64,000 nucleotides of DNA from Pseudomonadota bacterium (GCA_018823175.1 JAHJIY010000040.1:111232-175231), one strand, 5' to 3'. Positions 44,057 through 52,999 are shown, counted from the stretch's first letter. Numbers and translations are program-made. The notes: generated by a model from the sequence alone, not told the origin.

Positions 44057-45733
44057 ATGACCGAAACAAATAACAATCTGCCCTGCGTAGCAATACACGC
44101 CCGGACCTCCGATCTTCTACTCAAACGCCAGTTGCATTGGCTGCTTTTTTTAAGAGTCCTGGTCCTGTCGATGTTGCTCGGGATCAGTGTACTGCTGCAG
44201 ACCGACGAGCACAATATTGTCATCCCTCCCCTCAACTATATTACCTATTTCATTGCCGGTCTCTATCTTTTCACCATCGTCTCCGCCCTGGTTTTAAAAT
44301 ATATCAAGTGCATCATTAATTTTGCATATTTCCAGCTGCTCGCTGACACATTCATCACCACCTGCCTGGTCTTCTTTACCGGTGGCAGTCAATCAATCTT
44401 TACCATTCTCTATTTTTTCGCGATCATCGCAGGCAGTTCCATGCTGCTTCGATCCGGAGGTCTGCTCATCGCCTCTATTTCCACCTTAAGTTACGGCGCC
44501 GTCCTCGCCATAGAATTTTTCCATCCGGTCTTCTTTCTAAGCGCCTTTGTCGATCCGATCAAAGAAGGGACGGTGGTCATGCATTTTTTCGCCTTCCACG
44601 GCCTGGTGTTTTTTCTGGTAGCCATCCTCAGTATTTTACTCTCGGAACGTCTGCAAAAAACCGAAAAAGCACTCTCCCAGAGCACCATTAATTATGACCG
44701 CCTGGCCATCCTCTACAAACAGATTTTTGATGACATTACTACCGGCATTATCACAGTTAACACCGACGGCCGGATCACCTCTTTTAATCATGCGGCAGAA
44801 GAAATCACCGGTTTTCAAGCCCATGAAACCACCGGCAGGTTAATCAGGGAATTATTCCCCGGCCTGCGACAGAAAAAAACTGCGGTTCGCCCCGTGACCA
44901 ATCTTGTCCGTAAAGACAATGAAAGCATCCCGGTCGGTTATTCCTGGGGCAAACTGAACCTACCTGAAAAGGAAGAGCAGTCCTGGGTTTACACCATGCA
45001 GGACCTCAGTCAGATCAAAAAAATGGAAGAACAGATGAAACAATCTGAAAAAATGGCAACCATCGGTGAAATGGCAGCCGGCATTGCTCATGAATTCAGA
45101 AACCCGTTGGCCGCCATCTCCGGCGCGGCACAGGTCTTGAGTCAATATATCGGAGACGACCAGGCCAACCAGGCCCTGACCAACATCGTAAACCGAGAAT
45201 GCACAAGACTTGAAAAAACCATCGATGATTTCCTGCGCTTTTCAAAACCAGCCTTACCCAAGAGGGAATGGTTCTCCTTAACAACCTTGGTCAATGAATG
45301 TCTGGAGATGCTCGGACAGGCGCCAAACTGGCAAGAAAAATGTTGCACCATCACAATCGACCTGCCCGAAAACCAGGATTGCTGGGCTGATTTTGATCAG
45401 ATAAAGCAGGTCATCCTGAATCTGGTCAACAATGCCTGTAACGCGTTAAGCAACGAGGGAGGGGGGGAAATCAGGATCTCGATCAGAGAGGAAAAAATTG
45501 CCGACGGCAAAGAAAAAACCGTTCTGGAAGTTAGCGATCATGGTCCCGGTATCCCGGAGCAGATTCAAGACCAGATCTTTGCGCCATTTTTCACGACCAG
45601 AGAAAACGGAACCGGCCTGGGTCTGGCCATCGTAAAACAGATAATCAGCAGTCACAACGGCGACCTGAAACTCAAAACATCTCCCGACCAGGGTACCACC
45701 TTCACCATTTATCTGCCTTTGCCTCAGGAATAA
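44057..45733 (+). CDS. PAS-containing membrane sensor histidine kinase (PilS-like)
   Basis: A 558-aa kinase. About six membrane segments lie in residues 28-200 (LLFLRVLVLSMLLGISVLLQ, TFITTCLVFFTGGSQSIFTI, and others), as in PilS. A PAS domain follows (about 225-330, IFDDITTGIITVNTDGRIT), then a coiled coil. The H box is GEMAAGIAHEFRNPLAAISG with His near residue 345. ATPase motifs are NLVNNACNAL, DHGPGIPEQIQDQIFAPFF and GTGLGLAIVKQIISSH. It should phosphorylate the upstream regulator. Gene order is regulator first and kinase second. The 216-bp gap between them holds nothing obvious. The product is inner-membrane. Confidence 0.9.
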   Translation: MTETNNNLPCVAIHARTSDLLLKRQLHWLLFLRVLVLSMLLGISVLLQTDEHNIVIPPLNYITYFIAGLYLFTIVSALVLKYIKCIINFAYFQLLADTFITTCLVFFTGGSQSIFTILYFFAIIAGSSMLLRSGGLLIASISTLSYGAVLAIEFFHPVFFLSAFVDPIKEGTVVMHFFAFHGLVFFLVAILSILLSERLQKTEKALSQSTINYDRLAILYKQIFDDITTGIITVNTDGRITSFNHAAEEITGFQAHETTGRLIRELFPGLRQKKTAVRPVTNLVRKDNESIPVGYSWGKLNLPEKEEQSWVYTMQDLSQIKKMEEQMKQSEKMATIGEMAAGIAHEFRNPLAAISGAAQVLSQYIGDDQANQALTNIVNRECTRLEKTIDDFLRFSKPALPKREWFSLTTLVNECLEMLGQAPNWQEKCCTITIDLPENQDCWADFDQIKQVILNLVNNACNALSNEGGGEIRISIREEKIADGKEKTVLEVSDHGPGIPEQIQDQIFAPFFTTRENGTGLGLAIVKQIISSHNGDLKLKTSPDQGTTFTIYLPLPQE

Positions 45734-45758
45734 ATAAGCTTTACACCAGCAGCTTATT
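45733..45758. terminator. Candidate bidirectional terminator between convergent genes
   Basis: AATAAGCT (45733-45740), 10-nt loop, AGCTTATT (45751-45758). The stem overlaps the last base of the kinase stop codon and lies 11 bp beyond the cytochrome b stop. A/T-rich sequence flanks both sides (AAAAAAAA follows on the plus strand), but no strong U run follows on either transcript, so strength is uncertain. Confidence 0.4.
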
Positions 45759-45769
45759 ACCAAAAAAAA

Positions 45770-46660
45770 TCAGCGTAAAAGTCCTCTCGCCGTTAATAAA
45801 ACATAAACAACAAGCCAGATAACCGCATAACAAAATGCCCATCGCCGCCATCGATGATTGGTCGCCAAGAAGCAAAGCGCCACCAGAAAAGTGACTGGAA
45901 AAATTATGCCAGCCCAGATCGGCTGGACATACCTGAGCATCTCCTGCATCCCCAGAAAAAACCAGGGACCGGCAATATAAAAGACCCCGATTTTTTCAGG
46001 TTCAAGGGGGGCGGCGCAGATTACACCGAGCAACAACATAAAGACAAGCAGACCACTATTGTCACGCCAACTCACTTGAAATTTCCGCAGATGGTCCCAT
46101 GACAGCCAACCCCACAAAAGACCAAGACTTATCAGATGATTCGGATACACGAGTTTCATCCCATCGCTTGAAATTGAAAAAAGCAGAGCATTAAGCCAAT
46201 GGCCAAAAACCGGCACTGACCTGACAATATTCTCGGCGATATACCCGGCCGACTCACCGGTTGCATCACCCCGTAACACATAACCCGTAAACAACAGAAG
46301 CACTATACAGGGTACCGACAAAATAAGGCGGACCCATTTGATCACAGGAAAGCTCTTTGCCCCGCCGGTATCTGCTGGTTTACTTCCGGACCACGGACAG
46401 AACCGGCCGGGGAGACGCTCAACAATGACATACAGATGCATCATTGAAAAAATAAAAAATAATTGACTGGAAAAAAAGTGCAGAGAACGCCAGAAACTGC
46501 CAAACGGCGCAAGAATCTCGATATTTGTGGTTGAATAATAAGGTTCGGACGGATCGAACTGCAAGGCGATGATAACTCCTGACAAAACGGAGACATAAAG
46601 AGCAACCAGACTCCTTTCGCCCCACCGCATTTGTAAAATCTTATCCTTAATAATGGACAT
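45770..46660 (-). CDS. Cytochrome b (b6/bc-type), membrane subunit of a Rieske complex
   Basis: A 296-aa polytopic haem protein with about eight membrane segments. The four haem-ligand histidines are visible: His61 and His75 (14 apart, in RSLHFFSSQLFFIFSMMHLY) and His175 and His190 (15 apart, in NHLISLGLLWGWLSWDH). Spacing 14 and 15 is that of cytochrome b6 (b6f complexes); mitochondrial bc1 has 14 and 14. The C-terminal part adds about three further helices, so it may combine b6 and a short subunit-IV-like piece. A Rieske protein gene lies upstream on the same strand. No cytochrome c or f gene is seen, so the electron acceptor is unknown. Quinol oxidation is the likely role. Confidence 0.82.
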   Translation of the reverse strand: MSIIKDKILQMRWGERSLVALYVSVLSGVIIALQFDPSEPYYSTTNIEILAPFGSFWRSLHFFSSQLFFIFSMMHLYVIVERLPGRFCPWSGSKPADTGGAKSFPVIKWVRLILSVPCIVLLLFTGYVLRGDATGESAGYIAENIVRSVPVFGHWLNALLFSISSDGMKLVYPNHLISLGLLWGWLSWDHLRKFQVSWRDNSGLLVFMLLLGVICAAPLEPEKIGVFYIAGPWFFLGMQEMLRYVQPIWAGIIFPVTFLVALCFLATNHRWRRWAFCYAVIWLVVYVLLTARGLLR

Positions 46661-47026
46661 ATTTAAGTTTGATGTACTCGCAAAAAGTCAAGGGGAGGCT
46701 AAGCAAAAATTTCGATATATAAGGCCATACGAGGTTTTGACCTATTTTTTATTTGAAAGATCACCTAAAAAACTTTGATCATTAACCAATAGCCACGAAG
46801 CGGCAACAATTCAGCTTGTGATTTTATCGTTGCTACCTTCCTTAAGCTAATCTCTAAAAAAACGAATTTGAGACGGATAGCGCAATTGCAGCTCCCCGCG
46901 GCAAGCCACGGGGAATCTCCGTAAAGAAGGATACTTTCATCAGATTCGCTCACCAACCCCGCAGCAAGCTGCGGGGAATGCGTTTCGCTTTGCATGTTCA
47001 CATCTTTATAAAGTTTCGTTCAAACC
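46661..47026. other. Intergenic region with REP-like palindromes, between Rieske and cytochrome b genes
   Basis: These 366 bp hold two palindromic elements: CCCCGCGGCAAGCCACGGGG (46894-46913, one mismatch in the stem) and CCCCGCAGCAAGCTGCGGGG (46957-46976, perfect 9-bp stem with AA loop). Both are followed by AAT. A related sequence is at 13307-13330. The 78-codon minus-strand frame at 46765-47001 translates the palindromes and is not a gene. Confidence 0.65.
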
Positions 47027-47461
47027 CTAAATGGTAACCACAAACCCGGGGTTATCACCCTCACCCAATGTTTCAACCGGATAGGTTTCCAGATCCAGCT
47101 TTGCCGGTCCGGCCAGCCTCTTGCCAGCCGGGGAAAAACGGCTCTGATGACAGGGACAGAGCAATACTTTTTCCTGTTCATTATAGTTAAGCCGGCACCC
47201 CAGATGAGTACATTTCCGGGAAACGGCTTGCGGTCCGCCCACTCGATCAAAGATTATGAAATCCCGCTCCAGAATAAAACCACCCACCTTCAAGACCCGA
47301 TGGACCATGATTTTTCTGGTTTTTCGCGGGATATCAAAATTGAGAAATCGTAAGACCGGGACAACAAGAACAACGCCGGCAATCACCTTGATCCATTGCC
47401 AGCTATCCAGCAGAAAACCTCTACGATCATCGCAGCATTTTCTCTTTTTTTTCATGGTCAT
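47027..47461 (-). CDS. Rieske 2Fe-2S protein
   Basis: A 144-aa membrane-anchored Rieske protein. A basic N-terminus with twin Arg (DDRRGFLLDS) precedes a membrane helix (WIKVIAGVVLVVPVLRFL), suggesting Tat-dependent insertion as for other Rieske proteins. The cluster ligands are Cys84 and His86 in CTHLGC and Cys102 and His105 in CPCH; Cys89 and Cys104 would form the stabilising disulfide. The presence of that disulfide marks a respiratory/bc-type high-potential Rieske, not a dioxygenase ferredoxin. It lies upstream of the cytochrome b gene with a 366-bp gap between them, so the two may be one unit despite the space. Confidence 0.9.
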   Translation of the reverse strand: MTMKKKRKCCDDRRGFLLDSWQWIKVIAGVVLVVPVLRFLNFDIPRKTRKIMVHRVLKVGGFILERDFIIFDRVGGPQAVSRKCTHLGCRLNYNEQEKVLLCPCHQSRFSPAGKRLAGPAKLDLETYPVETLGEGDNPGFVVTI

Positions 47462-47476
47462 ACGATAATCCGCCGA

Positions 47477-48010
47477 TCATTTCCCGTTAGTCACCAAGAA
47501 TTTTTCACGCAACCTCTCGCAGACATGATCCGGCACCAGACCGCTCACATCGCCACCGTGTCTGGCCGCATCCTTGATAATACTTGAACTGATATAAATC
47601 CAGCGGAATCCGGTCATCAAAAAAACAGTCTCCACCTCACGCTCAATCCGCCGGTTCATCAAGGCCAGCTGAAATTCATAATCAAAATCAGAAACCGCGC
47701 GCAAACCCCGGATGATAGCCTTGGCCCCTTTCGTATAGGCATAATCCACCATAAGCCCGGAAACAGTATCAGTCAGAACACGCTTTTCATCTACAGGGAA
47801 ACACTTCTTGATCATCTCGGCCCGCTCTTCGGTTGAAAAAAGAGGCTCCTTGGAACTATTATGAGCGATAGCCACGATCACCTTGTCAAAAAGGGTAAGA
47901 CCCCGATTGATTATATCGATATGCCCCATGGTAATCGGATCAAAGGTGCCGGGATAGACCGCAATTAATTCTGACACATCAGGAGCGACAAATGGTTCGT
48001 AATCAGCCAT
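47477..48010 (-). CDS. coaD: Phosphopantetheine adenylyltransferase
   Basis: A 177-aa enzyme. VYPGTFDPITMGHIDIINRG holds the T/HxGH nucleotidyltransferase motif (here GHIDI), KVIVAIAHNSSKEPLFSTEE and IRGLRAVSDFDYEFQLALMN, as well as FLMTGFRWIYISSSIIKDAA with the ISSS motif, are diagnostic. It makes dephospho-CoA in the fourth step of CoA synthesis. About 14 residues precede the core compared with E. coli CoaD. It lies 15 bp before the Rieske gene and 84 bp after rsmD. Confidence 0.95.
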   Translation of the reverse strand: MADYEPFVAPDVSELIAVYPGTFDPITMGHIDIINRGLTLFDKVIVAIAHNSSKEPLFSTEERAEMIKKCFPVDEKRVLTDTVSGLMVDYAYTKGAKAIIRGLRAVSDFDYEFQLALMNRRIEREVETVFLMTGFRWIYISSSIIKDAARHGGDVSGLVPDHVCERLREKFLVTNGK

Positions 48011-48094
48011 ATCCGAAAGATCTCCATATCTTTGATGTTTTATAAACCAGGCGCAAGATCAACTCCGAGCGGATCGTCATAAATACTATTTTTT

Positions 48095-48676
48095 TTAAAC
48101 ATTACCAGTATCGGCCCGGTAAATCCAGAACCCCGTATCACCATACCGCCTGATATCCTGCAACCTTAATCCCCCGACAACCTCAGGGAATTCCTCCCGG
48201 GGGATATCTTCGGCGATGACCAGCCCACCTGGACTGATAAAATTACCAGCACCCAGAGCGCGCAAAGCGCTGAGCGCCATTTTTTTCCCGTAGGGCGGAT
48301 CAATAAAAACAAGGGAGAATCCTTTAGTTCCGGCAAATTTCTTTAAAAAAAAATGGCCTTTCGTCAAGTCCCGCCGGATAACGACAGAACAATCAGAAAA
48401 GCCACAAGCCGCAATATTTCTACCGATAAGATCAAGCGCCTTTTGATAACAATCAACAAAAAGAGCGGAGTCAGCGCCGCGGCTCAAGGCCTCAAGCCCA
48501 AGGGCACCGGTGCCGGCATATAGATCAAGGACCCGGGCAGCAAGAACCTGGTCGCCGATCACACTGAAAAGCGCCTCCCGGGCCCGATCAGCCGTCGGTC
48601 GGATGAGTGAGACCTGGGAACTGCGGCCCGGGGAAAAAAGCTTGCGCCCACGCGATGTGCCTGCAATTATTCTCAA
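48095..48676 (-). CDS. rsmD: 16S rRNA (guanine(966)-N(2))-methyltransferase
   Basis: A 193-aa class I SAM-dependent methyltransferase. MRIIAGTSRGRKLFSPG and IRPTADRAREALFSVIGD are typical RsmD starts. VLDLYAGTGALGLEALSRGA is the SAM-binding motif I, and VFIDPPYGKKMAL carries the catalytic (D)PPY motif of N2-guanine methyltransferases. It modifies G966 of 16S rRNA in the 30S subunit. rsmD-coaD adjacency is very common in bacteria and supports both calls. Confidence 0.95.
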   Translation of the reverse strand: MRIIAGTSRGRKLFSPGRSSQVSLIRPTADRAREALFSVIGDQVLAARVLDLYAGTGALGLEALSRGADSALFVDCYQKALDLIGRNIAACGFSDCSVVIRRDLTKGHFFLKKFAGTKGFSLVFIDPPYGKKMALSALRALGAGNFISPGGLVIAEDIPREEFPEVVGGLRLQDIRRYGDTGFWIYRADTGNV

Positions 48677-48817
48677 CTTAAGTGAAACTCCCAGCCGCAG
48701 ATAACGAGCAGTGCATAACAGCGAGCCGCAAATAATACCTACACAAAAAAAGACATTACTTTCAGATCAGCTTGCTGATCGCCGGTATAAAAGATAATTT
48801 ATGCGGCCGGTTCATGC

Positions 48818-49846
48818 TTACAGGTAATCCTGAACAAAAATCTCCGCAATCTGTACGGCGTTTAAAGCAGCCCCTTTCATAATATTATCGGACACAACCC
48901 ACAAATTAAGTCCATTGCTGATGGAGTTGTCCTCGCGGATTCTGCCGACCATGGTCGCAAATTCACCGACACAATCAATAGCCATCGGATACTGTAATTT
49001 ATCCAGGTCATCAACCAGCCTTACTCCTGGTGCGACAGCCATCAGCTTCTTGACCTCGGCAACACTTATTTTTTCTTTAGTCTCAACATTAACCGATTCG
49101 GAATGGCCATAAAACACCGGAACCCGAACCGCAGTCGGCGAAACCCCGATATTCTGATCCTCAAATATCTTTCGAGTCTCATTGACCATTTTCATCTCTT
49201 CCTTGGTATAACCATTATCCAGAAATGAATCGATATGGGGCAGACAGTTAAAAGCAATCTGGTAGGGATAAACATTATGACTCATCGCCCGACCGGCGGC
49301 ATAATCAACCATTTGTTGCTTCAACTCTTCAATGGCCTTTGCCCCGGTACCGGAAACCGCTTGATAAGTGGAGACAACAATCCGCTTGATCCCAACCTTA
49401 TCAAGAATCGGTTTTAAGGCAACCAGCATCTGAATAGTAGAACAATTTGGGTTTGCGATAATTCCCCGGTTTTTATATTGAGCAATAGCATGGGGATTGA
49501 CTTCAGGCACAACCAGAGGAATCTCGGGATCCATTCTAAAAGCGCTGGAGTTATCAATCACCACGGCACCAGCCGCAGCGGCCGCCGGCGCAAATTCAAG
49601 CGAGCGGGAAGCCCCGGCGGAGAAAAGGGCCACATCAATTCCCTTAAAAGAATCCTTGCTCAACAGTTGAACAGCGATCTCCTTACCCTTGAATTTTAAT
49701 TTTTTCCCGATCGAACGTTCGGAAGCCAATAATCGAAGCTCACCAACCGGAAAATTTCTCCTTTCCAGGACTTCCAGCATCGCACCACCAACCGCACCGG
49801 TAGCACCAGCCACCGCGACATTATACAACCTGTTATCTTGACTCAT
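48818..49846 (-). CDS. asd: Aspartate-semialdehyde dehydrogenase
   Basis: A 342-aa dehydrogenase. VAVAGATGAVGGAMLEVLER is the NADP-binding site. VDVALFSAGAS-like DVALFSAGASRSLEFAP, then PNCSTIQMLVALKPI with the catalytic Cys, VVSTYQAVSGTGAKAIEEL and a substrate-binding Arg in VRVPVFYGHSESVNVETKE (with His) define Asd. It makes aspartate semialdehyde for lysine, threonine, methionine and diaminopimelate. It follows leuA with a 96-bp gap that includes a hairpin. Confidence 0.96.
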   Translation of the reverse strand: MSQDNRLYNVAVAGATGAVGGAMLEVLERRNFPVGELRLLASERSIGKKLKFKGKEIAVQLLSKDSFKGIDVALFSAGASRSLEFAPAAAAAGAVVIDNSSAFRMDPEIPLVVPEVNPHAIAQYKNRGIIANPNCSTIQMLVALKPILDKVGIKRIVVSTYQAVSGTGAKAIEELKQQMVDYAAGRAMSHNVYPYQIAFNCLPHIDSFLDNGYTKEEMKMVNETRKIFEDQNIGVSPTAVRVPVFYGHSESVNVETKEKISVAEVKKLMAVAPGVRLVDDLDKLQYPMAIDCVGEFATMVGRIREDNSISNGLNLWVVSDNIMKGAALNAVQIAEIFVQDYL

Positions 49847-49872
49847 AAAAACCTCAACTTAATAAATAAATT

Positions 49873-49899
49873 GAGGCGACAGTTTTTCGCCGTCGCCTC
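49873..49899. terminator. Hairpin in the leuA-asd gap (weak terminator or processing site)
   Basis: GAGGCGAC (49873-49880), 11-nt loop, GTCGCCTC (49892-49899): a perfect 8-bp stem. On the minus strand it is followed by AATTTATTTATT, which is A/T-rich but not a clean T run. It could partly uncouple asd from the leuA transcript. Confidence 0.4.
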
Positions 49900-49942
49900 C
49901 TGCTTTTCCAAAACACCAAGGCAGCCAAAATCAACCCATTGA

Positions 49943-51481
49943 TCATTTACCCGCTTTGGATTGTTCTTTTTTCAAATAGACCAAACGATTAAGGCCATTA
50001 AGATAGGCCTTGGCCGCTGCGGTAATGATATCGGGATCCGAACCCTGACCGATCACGATCTTGCCGTCACCCTCAATCCGGACCATGACCTCGCCCTGGG
50101 CATCGGTGCCGCCGGTAATTGAACTGACCGCAAAGTAAAGAAGCTTACTGCTGGTTTTAGTCAGATCAGCAATGGCCCTGAAAGTAGCATCAATCGGACC
50201 GATACCGATAGCGGCCTTCTCAACTTCCTTGTTATCGATTTTAAGACGCACCGCCGCCGCCGGCATGACCTTGCTGCCACTCATTACACCAAGGGTCATC
50301 AATTCATATTCTTCAGGAATACGAAGCACCACATCCATCAGAATGGCTTCCAAATCCTCGTCAAACATCTCTTTTTTTACATCAGCCAATTCCTTGAACC
50401 GTTCAAAAACACGGCTCAAATCTTCTTCCGACAGGCTGTAACCCATGGTGACAATCCGGTCCTTCAAGGCATGCCGTCCTGAATGTTTGCCGAGCACCAG
50501 ATTGCCTTTAGTCAAACCAATGTCACAAGGGTTCATGATTTCATAGGTGGTACGCTCTTTCAGCATCCCGTCCTGATGAATCCCGGATTCGTGGGCAAAA
50601 GCATTGGCCCCGACAATGGCCTTGTTTGGTTGGACCGGCATCCCGGTAATAATTGTCACCAGACGGCTGGAGGGATGAATATGTTCCGTTGCAATGTCGG
50701 TGTGGACATTCATCCGGTCGGCCCTGGTCCGAATGGCCATCACCAGTTCCTCCATGGCGGTATTCCCGGCCCTTTCCCCCAAACCATTAATCGTACATTC
50801 GACCTGGCGGGCGCCATTATTAACGGCGGCAAGCGAGTTGGCCACCGCCAGTCCGAGATCATTGTGACAATGCACACTGAGCATTGCTTTCTCGATATTT
50901 GGAATATTATTCATCAAATAGCGAATATGCTCACCGAATTCATCGGGCAGGGCATAGCCGGTGGTATCAGGATAATTAAGGACTTTAGCACCGGCATCAA
51001 TTACCGCACCAAAAACCTTACAGACAAAATCAAGATCACTGCGAGAAGCATCTTCGGCTGAGAACTCGACATTTGGCGTATAAGAAGCCGCGTGTTTAAC
51101 CGATGCCACGGCCAGATCAAGGACCTGGTCCCGACTCATCTTCAGTTTATACTTCAGGTGAATATCGGAAGTAGCAAGAAAGGTGTGAATCCTCGGATTA
51201 TCCCCATTTTTCAGGGCTTCCCAGGCCGTATCAATATCTTTCACATTACAACGGGCCAGACCGGCAATTTGCACGCCTTTAATATGGTCGGCGATATTTT
51301 TAACACAATCGAAATCGCCCCTTGAAGCAACAGGAAATCCCGCCTCAATTACGTCGACCCGCAGCTTGACAAGCTGCTGGGCCAACCGGAACTTCTCCTG
51401 CATATTCATACTGGCGCCAGGCGATTGTTCACCATCGCGCAGGGTCGTATCAAATATATATATTTTGTCGTTTTCAGACAT
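49943..51481 (-). CDS. leuA: 2-isopropylmalate synthase
   Basis: A 512-aa enzyme. The start ATG 51481 is chosen because GGGGAGA lies 9 nt upstream; the ATG at 51490 touches that site. FDTTLRDGEQSPGASMNMQE is the catalytic N-terminal motif, HCHNDLGLAVANSLAAVNNG supplies metal-binding His residues, and NAFAHESGIHQDGMLKERTT is the LeuA-type region. The C-terminal 120 residues form the leucine-sensing LeuA dimer domain (FRAIADLTKTSSKLLYFAVS, ITGGTDAQGEVMVRIEGDG). It condenses acetyl-CoA and 2-oxoisovalerate. The length suits the feedback-inhibited long form. Confidence 0.96.
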   Translation of the reverse strand: MSENDKIYIFDTTLRDGEQSPGASMNMQEKFRLAQQLVKLRVDVIEAGFPVASRGDFDCVKNIADHIKGVQIAGLARCNVKDIDTAWEALKNGDNPRIHTFLATSDIHLKYKLKMSRDQVLDLAVASVKHAASYTPNVEFSAEDASRSDLDFVCKVFGAVIDAGAKVLNYPDTTGYALPDEFGEHIRYLMNNIPNIEKAMLSVHCHNDLGLAVANSLAAVNNGARQVECTINGLGERAGNTAMEELVMAIRTRADRMNVHTDIATEHIHPSSRLVTIITGMPVQPNKAIVGANAFAHESGIHQDGMLKERTTYEIMNPCDIGLTKGNLVLGKHSGRHALKDRIVTMGYSLSEEDLSRVFERFKELADVKKEMFDEDLEAILMDVVLRIPEEYELMTLGVMSGSKVMPAAAVRLKIDNKEVEKAAIGIGPIDATFRAIADLTKTSSKLLYFAVSSITGGTDAQGEVMVRIEGDGKIVIGQGSDPDIITAAAKAYLNGLNRLVYLKKEQSKAGK

Positions 51482-51550
51482 AATGATCATTCTCCCCAGA
51501 CACGAACAGGGGATTGAACTTTTATCTCTTAAATCCCCTGACGAAATCCA

Positions 51551-52327
51551 TTAAACTAAATCTTCCTGTTCTTCTTCATTCTTGTTTAATCCGGCCAACA
51601 ATCGATATCCCGCCCCCAGCGGGCCGGATAGGACGTAGATAAATCCTAGAACAAAAAGGGTAACCTGGGGTTCAGTCGCCAAAACCATGATAAACAAAAC
51701 CATAAAAACTAAAGCCTGAAATTTTCTGGCCCCCGTAGTTTCAGCATGTTTAAAACTTTGATATGTAACATTGCTTACCATCAGATAAGAGAGTCCATAA
51801 ACCAAACCCAAAAACAATACATCCCTGACCGCGCCGCTGATCTGAAAAAACAAACAAAACAAAACCGAGGTGGCAATCATGCCGGCCGCCGCCGGACAAG
51901 GCAAACCAGTAAAGGACTTAGAGGAATTTCCCGCCTGGCCCTGGCTATTAAAGCGGGCCAACCGAAGGGCGGTGGTTGCGACATACAAAAAAGCAGCCAA
52001 CCAACCATAACGCCCATAATCTTCCAAGGCCCACAAATATGCCAGAATGGCCGGCGCAACCCCGAATGCCACCAAATCACAAAGGGAATCATACTCCATG
52101 CCGAAATGGCTGGCCGTATTAGTCATCCGTGCCACCCGACCATCCAGGCCATCAAAAATACCGGAGACAATAAGGGCGACAGCCGAGTTAAAATAATGTC
52201 CGTTGATCGCTGAAATTATCGAATAAAATCCGCTTAAAAGACTAATAGTGGTAAGCAGACTGGGAAGCAGCCAAATTTTACCCTTCGGCCCTTCGCTATG
52301 CCCTGTTGAATTAAGCATATTCTTCAT
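51551..52327 (-). CDS. pssA: CDP-diacylglycerol-serine O-phosphatidyltransferase
   Basis: A 258-aa membrane enzyme of the CDP-alcohol phosphotransferase family. The signature DG-x2-AR-x8-G-x3-D-x3-D is intact: DGLDGRVARMTNTASHFGME followed by YDSLCD. About seven hydrophobic helices cover the rest. It makes phosphatidylserine from CDP-diacylglycerol and serine, and its product is the substrate of psd 27 bp upstream. Proteins of this type are the subclass II form found outside enterobacteria. Confidence 0.95.
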   Translation of the reverse strand: MKNMLNSTGHSEGPKGKIWLLPSLLTTISLLSGFYSIISAINGHYFNSAVALIVSGIFDGLDGRVARMTNTASHFGMEYDSLCDLVAFGVAPAILAYLWALEDYGRYGWLAAFLYVATTALRLARFNSQGQAGNSSKSFTGLPCPAAAGMIATSVLFCLFFQISGAVRDVLFLGLVYGLSYLMVSNVTYQSFKHAETTGARKFQALVFMVLFIMVLATEPQVTLFVLGFIYVLSGPLGAGYRLLAGLNKNEEEQEDLV

Positions 52328-52354
52328 CCCGCGACCTTGCCTTTTATCTGCCCA

Positions 52355-52999
52355 TTACGAAAGATAACCAAGAATTGTCTCTCCAGCCCTGACCTTCTGG
52401 CCCTGAATAACTTCAAGCTGTACCTGTAAAGGCAGATATAGATCAACTCGCGAGCCGAATCTGATCAAACCGAAACGTTCTCCTTTGGCAAATTCATCTC
52501 CCTTCTCAGCCCAACAGACTATCCTCCTGGCGATCAGACCTGCCACCTGCACAAAAGCCATTTTTTTATCAGACTCAGTGGTAATGGTCACGGCACAAAA
52601 TTCATTTTTCAAGGCGCCACGTTCTGAATTTGCTGAATAAAAACTGCCGGGTGAATAAATAATATTACTCACCCTTCCCGGGAAAGGAACCCGATTAACA
52701 TGAACATTAAAAACGTTCATGAAAATACTCACCTTATAGACATGCTCTTTGACAAATTTATCATCAAATATTTTTTCGATCAGAATAATCTTGCCATCAG
52801 CCGGCGAGACCAAAGCATCATCATCTTCGGGAGCCGTCCTTTCCGGATCACGGAAAAAATAAAGGACAAATGCCGTGATAAAAAAGGCCGTGAGCGCAGC
52901 TATCTCATAACCAAGGATCGCTGCTACTATTGTAGAGAATACCCCAAAAAATATAAAAGGGTATCCTTCCTTGGCAACTGGAATTTTAGGTTTTTTCAT
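52355..52999 (-). CDS. psd: Phosphatidylserine decarboxylase (short type)
   Basis: A 214-aa enzyme of the short, membrane-anchored Psd type. The N-terminus has a membrane segment (YPFIFFGVFSTIVAAILGYE). The core shows VSPADGKIILIEKI and IFMNVFNVHVNRVPFPGRV with conserved His. The self-cleavage site is Gly-Ser in RFGSRVDLYLP near the C-terminus, which generates the pyruvoyl group of the alpha chain. It converts phosphatidylserine to phosphatidylethanolamine. It lies 35 bp after ilvN. Confidence 0.94.
   Translation of the reverse strand: MKKPKIPVAKEGYPFIFFGVFSTIVAAILGYEIAALTAFFITAFVLYFFRDPERTAPEDDDALVSPADGKIILIEKIFDDKFVKEHVYKVSIFMNVFNVHVNRVPFPGRVSNIIYSPGSFYSANSERGALKNEFCAVTITTESDKKMAFVQVAGLIARRIVCWAEKGDEFAKGERFGLIRFGSRVDLYLPLQVQLEVIQGQKVRAGETILGYLS

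Noticed and set aside
43840..44073. 77-codon frame between the response regulator and the kinase
   Set aside because: No ribosome site and no protein-like composition; it overlaps the kinase start.
46765..47001. 78-codon minus-strand frame between Rieske and cytochrome b
   Set aside because: It is a translation of the palindromic repeats.
48765..48780. GATCAGC-TT-GCTGATC inverted repeat after asd as a terminator
   Set aside because: The stem is only 7 bp and the T run lies about 13 nt away, so it is too weak to call.
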